Positions 59,139-64,000 of a stretch of DNA of 64,000 nucleotides are shown here, one piece after another. The stretch spans positions 62,001 to 126,000 of the forward strand of contig DATLZU010000013.1 of the NCBI GenBank assembly GCA_035573855.1, written 5' to 3'. The stretch is from DATLZU01 sp035573855 (GTDB lineage Bacteria; Nitrospirota; Nitrospiria; Nitrospirales; Nitrospiraceae). The notes under the pieces are model-generated. The model was not told the DNA's origin and did not search any database. It saw nothing but the letters and a program-made list of their open reading frames with translations. Position numbers and translations under genes: made by a program. Positions within the stretch are counted from its first letter, which is position 1. Every line of letters begins with the position of its first letter.

Positions 59139-59546
59139 TTACTCGATGGAGTGCAAGCGGTCATACACCGTGCGCGGGCTCACAAACCGGAGGCCATGGA
59201 GCGAGCCGAGCTCCAAGAGCGCTTGGTCGCCGGTGATGAACAGGGTGACCTCCGCGGCCAAGGCACAGGCGATGACGGGGCGGTCGTCGGGATCCGGTAC
59301 GTCCGATAGGGGAAGGGAGGAATGGGTGTCAGCCACCTCATGCCGGCGCACCCAGTCCAGTGCCGGGGTCAGATCCTCCTCGGGAACCTGGAACTTTTCG
59401 CGGGCGATCCGTGTGAACTCGGCCAAGACAGGTTCGCCAATAACCAGAGTGTGGCCCGTCAGCACCAACGTGTCGAGCAGACGAGCGCACAACCCGCTCC
59501 CAAACAGGCCGCTGAGCAGCACGTTGGTGTCGAGGAACACCCTCAC
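59139..59546 (-). CDS. PIN-domain toxin, PIN_COG1569-type
   Basis: 135 residues. The N-terminal acidic residue lies in MRVFLDTNVLLSGLFGSGLCARLLD, the second in LAEFTRIAREKFQ and the C-terminal pair in LSDVPDPDDRPVIACALAAEVTLFITGDQALLEL. All four PIN active-site acids seem present, so this toxin should be an active RNase, unlike the frameshifted one after cmr3. Its start overlaps the antitoxin by 4 bp. It lies antisense between cmr5 and cmr6. Confidence 0.86.
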   Translation of the reverse strand: MRVFLDTNVLLSGLFGSGLCARLLDTLVLTGHTLVIGEPVLAEFTRIAREKFQVPEEDLTPALDWVRRHEVADTHSSLPLSDVPDPDDRPVIACALAAEVTLFITGDQALLELGSLHGLRFVSPRTVYDRLHSIE

Positions 59547-59761
59547 GAAAACGCGCGCCAGAAGTCTTCGTCAGTCAGATAGCCCGCCCGCTCGGCAAAG
59601 GGCGTCAAGCGCCGGCGGGCCAGGCGCAACGCTTCCAACTCGGCGCCACGGCGTACCATCTCGCGTACCAGATCACTCTTACTGCGCTGGGTCAGTTGCG
59701 CCAGCCGGTTCAGTTCGGCGTCGAGTTCGTCATCCAGTGGAATGGTCAGATCTGTGGCCAT
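59543..59761 (-). CDS. Ribbon-helix-helix antitoxin of the PIN toxin
   Basis: 72 residues from the ATG of MATDLTIPLDDELDAELNRLAQLTQRSKSDLVREMVRRG, a textbook ribbon-helix-helix domain. The C-terminal tail (ERAGYLTDEDFWRAFS) is the toxin-binding segment. It starts 56 bp from the cmr6 ATG on the opposite strand. Confidence 0.85.
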   Translation of the reverse strand: MATDLTIPLDDELDAELNRLAQLTQRSKSDLVREMVRRGAELEALRLARRRLTPFAERAGYLTDEDFWRAFS

Positions 59762-59777
59762 GAAGCACCTCACGATT

Positions 59778-59807
59778 CTTATATTGGCCACTGTAGCACA
59801 TTGGTAA
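59778..59807 (-). promoter_or_regulatory. Promoter of the PIN/RHH module, overlapping the cmr6 Shine-Dalgarno
   Basis: On the minus strand, TTACCA (59807-59802), 18 bases, TATAAG (59783-59778). A TGGCCA palindrome lies in the spacer (59785-59790). The -35 box shares bases with TAAGGA (59805-59810), the cmr6 ribosome-binding site, the same layout as at cmr4. Confidence 0.45.
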
Positions 59808-59817
59808 GGAGCACGCC

Positions 59818-61242
59818 ATGCCGATCGCCGCGGTGCCCAGGTACATCCAAGAAAACGATCCGGAGTTTTATTTGTCTTCGCCACCGGGGCATCGCTTCCT
59901 GCTGTACTTCCCTGCATGGGGCGAGAACGGAGAAACGAACCAGATCACTTGGGGAATGAAAGACCGCGTACCACGGATTGACAAGAGGACGAAGCAACAA
60001 AAGGTAGAGAAATCCGGTCCAGTATGGGAGGACGTCCCAAACGATCAGTTTGCCTGCACAATCGCGGCGTGCAAAACGCCGCAGTATGACGAGGAACGAC
60101 CGAGAGCAAGAAAACCGAAGGCGGATTTAGGCTTGAAACCATGGATGCCGGTTATGGAATCACTGCTTGCTCGTCAGATGACGGCCGAGGACCGGATCAC
60201 CCATGATTCGCTGCTCCGCCTCGAGGCCTGGGCCATCGCTCCCTTTACCACTGGCCTCGGCAACGAACATCCCCTCGAAAACGGCTTTGCCTTTCTCAAT
60301 CCCTATGGGTTGCCCTATCTCCCGGGCAGCGGGGTCAAAGGCGTGCTGCGACAAGCGGCGCGCGAGCTGGCGTCGGGTGAGTGGAGAGAGACACACGGTT
60401 GGAGTGAAAGCCGGCACTATCGCATCAATGTCGGCTCCAAAAAAGATCCGCGCTGGCTCGACCTCTCCATGTTCGATGTCTTGTTTGGGCGCGAAACACC
60501 ATCCGGGGAGTCCGACCATGTGCGCGGGACGCTATCCTTTTGGGACGTGATCCCGCAGATCCCGGGCGACAGCCTCATGGTCGAAATCATGACCCCGCAC
60601 CAAAGCCACTACTATCAGCAAAAGGCCCAGGCAGGCAGTACGACCCCGCACGACTCCGGCCAGCCCAACCCGATCAGCTTTCTCACCGTGCCGCCGGGCT
60701 CGCGCTTCATCTTTTATGTCGTTTGTGACGAAAAACACCTGCGCCACTTGACGCAACACAGGGACCCGCATGCTCCCGACCTGCTCGCTCAAGGCGAGAC
60801 CCACTGGAAGACGCTCCTCCACGCCGCCTTCCAACATGCCTTCCAGTGGCTCGGCTTTGGCGCCAAGACGGCGGTCGGCTATGGGGCGATGCAAGCTGAA
60901 CCGGCCCCATCAACGCCGATGTCAGCCCAGAAAGGGACCACTCCCGCCGTTGAAACAAAGCCCAAACCAGCCGCTCCATCAATTCAGGCCAAGGAGGAGC
61001 AATGGGCCAACGTCACGCTCACCTACAACAAAGGCGGGGGTGGGGTGATCACCGTAACCGGTTCTGCCGGCAAGGCCGAAGCGCGAGGGCCCCAGGCTCA
61101 GGCCGTCCTGGAGACCCTGTCACCTGAGCAGGCCAAGCGGTTGGAGAAGAAAGGGAGCTTGCCCAACCTCACGGTGTTGGTCGTGATCGAGGGGAACCTG
61201 CGCACCGTGAAGGCTGTGGTGGAGGGGGCCTCGGCAAATTAA
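59818..61242 (+). CDS. cmr6: Type III-B CRISPR protein Cmr6 with C-terminal extension
   Basis: 474 residues. The RAMP core (about 125-362) has LRLEAWAIAPFTTGLGNEHPLENGFAFLNPYGLPYLPGSGVKGVLRQAA and ends in HAFQWLGFGAKTAVGYGAM, where ordinary Cmr6 ends. A Pro/Ala/Lys linker and a further 60-residue domain follow (WANVTLTYNKGGGGVITVTG, NLTVLVVIEGNLRTVKAVVEG). The frame stops at 61240, but coding-like sequence continues for 60 more residues in another frame; adding one G to the GGGGG at 61224-61228 would join them. An antisense toxin-antitoxin pair separates it from cmr5. Confidence 0.9.
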   Translation: MPIAAVPRYIQENDPEFYLSSPPGHRFLLYFPAWGENGETNQITWGMKDRVPRIDKRTKQQKVEKSGPVWEDVPNDQFACTIAACKTPQYDEERPRARKPKADLGLKPWMPVMESLLARQMTAEDRITHDSLLRLEAWAIAPFTTGLGNEHPLENGFAFLNPYGLPYLPGSGVKGVLRQAARELASGEWRETHGWSESRHYRINVGSKKDPRWLDLSMFDVLFGRETPSGESDHVRGTLSFWDVIPQIPGDSLMVEIMTPHQSHYYQQKAQAGSTTPHDSGQPNPISFLTVPPGSRFIFYVVCDEKHLRHLTQHRDPHAPDLLAQGETHWKTLLHAAFQHAFQWLGFGAKTAVGYGAMQAEPAPSTPMSAQKGTTPAVETKPKPAAPSIQAKEEQWANVTLTYNKGGGGVITVTGSAGKAEARGPQAQAVLETLSPEQAKRLEKKGSLPNLTVLVVIEGNLRTVKAVVEGASAN

Positions 61243-61427
61243 GCGAGGCCGTGCAGGCCATCGAGGACCCGGCTGTACGCGCCCAGGCCCTGGCCGACGT
61301 CGTGGCGCGGTGGAAGGAGAAGGGCCGGTGGGAGCAGACCACCGGCGGGGCCGCGAAAAAAGCCAAGGCAATCTACGAGCAATTGATCAGCCAAGGCCCG
61401 ACTGCGTACCGGCACCCCAGTGATTGA
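61223..61427 (+). pseudogene. Coding-like tail after cmr6, likely displaced by a G-run frameshift
   Basis: Directly after the G5 run the +1-shifted frame reads GLGKLSEAVQAIEDPAV, RAQALADVVARWKEKGRWEQ, TTGGAAKKAKAIYEQLISQG and stops at 61425. The composition and the helical pattern look like real protein and contrast with the usual chance frames. It has no ATG; a GTG at 61251 is the only start. It is most simply the true C-terminus of Cmr6, lost by deletion of one G, but a separate small gene is possible. Confidence 0.6.
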
Positions 61428-61452
61428 CTGGTAGCCACAAAGTGGCCACAAT
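61424..61452 (+). promoter_or_regulatory. Promoter TTGACT-17-CACAAT with an operator-like palindrome
   Basis: TTGACT at 61424-61429 and CACAAT at 61447-61452. The spacer holds the dyad GCCAC-AAA-GTGGC (61434-61446), exactly between the boxes, where a bound antitoxin would block polymerase. It drives the Phd/PIN pair at 61474. Confidence 0.55.
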
Positions 61453-61473
61453 GACGCCACAAGCGAGGGAACG

Positions 61474-61743
61474 ATGGCACAAGTGGGTGTGCGGGAATTG
61501 CGAGACCACCTTAGTTGGTACCTCAAGAAGGTAAAGGCAGGGACAGAATTGGAGGTTGCGGACCGAGGGCAGGTGATTGCCCGAGTCGTGCCGGCCGACT
61601 ATCGGCGCGTGCCGGCGGGGGTCGGTGCTCTCGTGCGCGAGGGCTTGGCAACCTGGAACGGCGGCAAGCCCCGCGGCGCAAAACGCCCGCTCAGGCTACC
61701 GGGCCGGTCGGTTTCGGATCTGGTCGTCGCAGATCGCCGATGA
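61474..61743 (+). CDS. Phd/YefM-type antitoxin
   Basis: 89 residues. VGVRELRDHLSWYLKKVKAGTELEVADRGQVIARVVP is the Phd/YefM domain; the C-terminal basic, Pro/Arg-rich region with SVSDLVVADRR is the toxin-binding tail. It has GAGGGA before the ATG and overlaps the PIN gene by ATGA. This pair lies in the same direction as the cmr genes. Confidence 0.86.
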   Translation: MAQVGVRELRDHLSWYLKKVKAGTELEVADRGQVIARVVPADYRRVPAGVGALVREGLATWNGGKPRGAKRPLRLPGRSVSDLVVADRR

Positions 61744-62174
61744 TCCTCTACTGTGACACCAGCGCACTGGTGAAGCTCTACGTGGAGGAATCCGGCTCGT
61801 CATGGGTGCGACAGTGGATTGATGCCTCCGAAGTGGTCGGGGTTGCCGCCATCGGCTATGTGGAAGCCAAAGCCGCCTTTGCCCGAGCTGTTCGCAATGG
61901 TCGAGTGATTCGGCGGCGACATCGAGCAATGCTGACGGATTTTGAACAAGATTGGTGCCGGTATCTTGTATTGAACATGAGCGAACAGATGATCCGGCAT
62001 GCCGGTCGGTTGGCCGAGAGACATCGGCTGCGCGCCTATGATGCCGTGCATCTGGCTGCAGCGCTTCAGATTCGGGCGCATGTCCCGGAGGGAATCACCT
62101 TCCTCGGATTCGACGACGAGCTCAATCGAGCCGCGAAGGCCGAGGGATTGTCGCTACCGCCACCTCCCTCGTAG
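61740..62174 (+). CDS. PIN-domain toxin (VapC-like)
   Basis: 144 residues. Active-site acids are in MILYCDTSALVKLYVEESGS, IGYVEAKAAFARA, RAYDAVHLAAAL and FLGFDDELNRAAK, the standard PIN arrangement, so the toxin appears intact. It follows its antitoxin with a 4-bp overlap and lies 7 bp before the Card1-like gene, so effector and toxin are probably on one mRNA. Confidence 0.87.
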   Translation: MILYCDTSALVKLYVEESGSSWVRQWIDASEVVGVAAIGYVEAKAAFARAVRNGRVIRRRHRAMLTDFEQDWCRYLVLNMSEQMIRHAGRLAERHRLRAYDAVHLAAALQIRAHVPEGITFLGFDDELNRAAKAEGLSLPPPPS

Positions 62175-62181
62175 CACGACC

Positions 62182-63342
62182 ATGCTCGTGCACGTCGCCA
62201 TTGTCTCGGACCAGTTGCTGCCGACGGTGATTCCGTGCCTCATGCATCGGCCGGATCGGGTCGTGCTGGTGGCCTCGCGGCCCATGGCGGCCAAGGCGGA
62301 GCGCCTGCGGCGGGTGCTCGAGCAACACGGCCTTACCGCCGTGATTTATGGCCAAGCCCCGGATGCCGGGCTGGCGGACATCCGAACGTATGCCGCCAAG
62401 CTGGCCGAGGAATTGACGGGCCGATCGCCCGGCGACGAGTGGGTCTTTAACGCCACGGGCGGGAACAAGCTGATGACGCTCGGTTTCGTCGAGGTGTTTC
62501 GCGAACGGGCCGACCGGATCATCTATACCGACACGGCCCACGGGCAGATTGAGGTGATCGCCGACCGACACACGACCGCCCCACAGCCGGAGCAGATGCG
62601 GGACGTGCTGGATGTGCCGCACTATCTGGCTGTGCAGGGATTCCGCTATTACGGCAGTGTGAGTGATGACGCGGGCCAAGTGGCGCGAATCCAGGCGCGA
62701 CGCGAGCTTGCCGCCAAGCTCGCTCAGGAGGCGGGACGCCAGAGCGGGCTCATTGGCATGCTCAACGCCCTGGCCCACGGGGCAATGGACGAACAGGGCC
62801 GCCACCTGGTGCATCCGGTGCAACGGCTGAGCAAGGCATTGAACGGTGCGTGGCGCGCGCTCTTCGCGCAGTTCGCGCAAGCGGGGCTGCTCAAGGTCGA
62901 GGGGGACCGCACTGTTCGATTCAGCGATCTGGAGTCAACCCGATTCCTCGGCGGAGGATGGCTGGAGGAATATGCACTCGCGGTCGCGCAAGAGGCTGAG
63001 CTCTTCGATGTCCGGATGGGCGTGAAGGGGGTGTGGGAGGGCACGGAATCGGCCCGGAACGAATTCGACGTCTTGGCCTGCCACCGAAACCGGATGCTGT
63101 TTATCGAGTGCAAGACCTTGCGGTTTACGGGCCATGAGAACGACAACGACCTCGCATACAAGGTCAAGAGTCTTGGCGAGGACACGCGTGGGCTGCTGGG
63201 GGACACCTGGGTGCTGGCGGCACAGGGCCCGTCGCCGATCTTGTGCGATCGGGCGAAGCAAGCGGGATTTCAGGTGATCAGACCCAAGCATCTGAGCACC
63301 TTGAGAGGATGGCTAGATCTGTGGAAACAGGGACAATCCTGA
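62182..63342 (+). CDS. CARF nuclease of the Card1/Can2 type (DUF1887)
   Basis: 386 residues. The CARF domain occupies about 1-150 (VHVAIVSDQLLPTVIPCLMHRPDRVVLVAS; ligand site FNATGGNKLMTLGF near K96). A winged-helix-like linker and a PD-(D/E)xK nuclease domain follow, with D296 in NEFDVLA and the E309-x-K311 motif in LFIECKTLRF. Card1/Can2 enzymes cut DNA and RNA when cA4 binds. The third CARF effector of the island, next to the CRISPR array. Confidence 0.86.
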   Translation: MLVHVAIVSDQLLPTVIPCLMHRPDRVVLVASRPMAAKAERLRRVLEQHGLTAVIYGQAPDAGLADIRTYAAKLAEELTGRSPGDEWVFNATGGNKLMTLGFVEVFRERADRIIYTDTAHGQIEVIADRHTTAPQPEQMRDVLDVPHYLAVQGFRYYGSVSDDAGQVARIQARRELAAKLAQEAGRQSGLIGMLNALAHGAMDEQGRHLVHPVQRLSKALNGAWRALFAQFAQAGLLKVEGDRTVRFSDLESTRFLGGGWLEEYALAVAQEAELFDVRMGVKGVWEGTESARNEFDVLACHRNRMLFIECKTLRFTGHENDNDLAYKVKSLGEDTRGLLGDTWVLAAQGPSPILCDRAKQAGFQVIRPKHLSTLRGWLDLWKQGQS

Positions 63343-63446
63343 ACGGAAAGGGGGGTGAGCAAAACATGTTCCAGCGGAGCGGAGCAAAATGTTGCGCGCC
63401 GGACCGTGGAAGCGGCGGAGATTGCGCAGGTTTTTGGTGGGGGGCT
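63343..63446 (+). promoter_or_regulatory. Probable CRISPR leader
   Basis: 104 non-coding bases between the Card1-like gene and repeat 1. They contain two similar words, GCAAAACATGTT and GCAAAATGTTGC, and a G-run (GGTGGGGGG) just before the array. If array transcription runs left to right, repeat 1 is the leader-proximal, most recent end. No clear promoter boxes were found. Confidence 0.4.
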
Positions 63447-64000
63447 GATGGGATTCCGACCTGAAGAAAAAGGGATTAAGACGCTCCAGCGTGAAACCAC
63501 ATTCTCATGACAACCTCCGATGGGATTCCGACCTGAAGAAAAAGGGATTAAGACCCAATGATTCCTGCCATCTTCCCATGTCGCACCTCCGATGGGATTC
63601 CGACCTGAAGAAAAAGGGATTAAGACCGGCCGCGTCACGCCTACATCGAGCGCGCGCAGGCGATGATGGGATTCCGACCTGAAGAAAAAGGGATTAAGAC
63701 ATTGCATCTGCGCGGGATACTTGCGCAGCCACGGCTGATGGGATTCCGACCTGAAGAAAAAGGGATTAAGACAGAGAATCGATAAATTAGAGTTTGACGA
63801 TCGGATGAGGATGGGATTCCGACCTGAAGAAAAAGGGATTAAGACCCATTAATCCGCCCCGATACCGTTTTGGCGCGCTTTGATGGGATTCCGACCTGAA
63901 GAAAAAGGGATTAAGACAACGATTTCGGCGTAAATTTCACCATGCGTTTGAAGATGGGATTCCGACCTGAAGAAAAAGGGATTAAGACTGGTGACGACGG
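63447..64000 (+). CRISPR. CRISPR array, eight 36-bp repeats visible, continuing past the window
   Basis: Repeats begin at 63447, 63519, 63591, 63665, 63737, 63810, 63882 and 63953. All eight are identical, starting GATGGGATTCC and ending GGGATTAAGAC. Seven complete spacers are 36, 36, 38, 36, 37, 36 and 35 bases, and an eighth is cut by the window end. The 3' end ATTAAGAC is a typical 8-base crRNA 5' handle, which sets transcription on the plus strand, the same as the cmr genes. The repeat has no strong internal hairpin, so a Cas6 that recognises unstructured repeats is expected. No cas6, cas1 or cas2 is in the window. Confidence 0.97.

Noticed and set aside
63270..63707. A minus-strand open frame containing a repeated FFFRSESH/FSSGRNPI-like peptide
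   Set aside because: It is translation of the CRISPR repeats, not a repeat protein.
1..64000. tRNA or rRNA genes, riboswitches
   Set aside because: No cloverleaf with a TTCGANNC arm, no rRNA core sequence and no recognisable riboswitch core was found by eye on either strand; a covariance-model search would be needed to be certain.

Overview
The window is GC-rich bacterial chromosome with no rRNA or tRNA gene in view. Gene content suggests a Nitrospira-like member of the Nitrospirota: very large PAS/GAF sensor kinases next to an ABC substrate-binding protein, a trmFO-xerC-hslV-hslU-argB cluster, larB/larC, an ABC-2 exporter next to a Lon-N-domain protein, and intergenic short repeats of the kind common in such genomes. 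This assignment rests on overall impression, not on a marker gene.

Bases 1-11000 hold signalling genes: a small ribbon-helix-helix protein, a degraded four-helix-bundle gene, a REC+5xPAS protein without a kinase domain, an ABC-type substrate-binding protein, a membrane HAMP-GAF histidine kinase, a REC-PAS-GAF-PAS hybrid kinase and a stand-alone receiver.

Bases 11000-46000 are ordinary chromosome: 2OG-Fe(II) oxygenase, lolA, ftsK, rsmA, pdxA, a cation antiporter, larC, larB, gpsA, an outer-membrane barrel, a split arginine dihydrolase/ornithine cyclodeaminase pair, truD, a metallophosphoesterase, a MarR-nitroreductase-MBL operon, a SirB1-like gene, the ABC-2 exporter and a lipocalin-like gene. 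They end with trmFO-xerC-hslV-hslU-argB, an M28 peptidase, a gamma carbonic anhydrase and rimO. Gene ends here repeatedly run into short dispersed repeats that supply the stop codon.

Bases 46000-64000 are a defence island built around a complete type III-B (Cmr) effector operon (cmr1, cas10/cmr2, cmr3, cmr4, cmr5, cmr6) and a CRISPR array with 36-bp repeats that runs off the window. Three different CARF proteins are candidate cyclic-oligoadenylate effectors: an NE0113/Csm6-type protein, an APE2256-type CARF protein with a possible RelE-like tail, and a Card1/Can2-like CARF nuclease. Toxin-antitoxin-like modules are threaded between these genes: an NTase-HEPN fusion, DUF6922/AbiEii, HicAB, a PIN/Phd pair whose toxin is frameshifted, PIN/ribbon-helix-helix, and Phd/PIN. 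Two modules sit antisense between cmr genes, and the -35 box predicted for each antitoxin overlaps the Shine-Dalgarno sequence of the next cmr gene. HicAB is preceded by a 77-bp diverged duplicate of the start of cmr1. No cas6, cas1 or cas2 is in the window.
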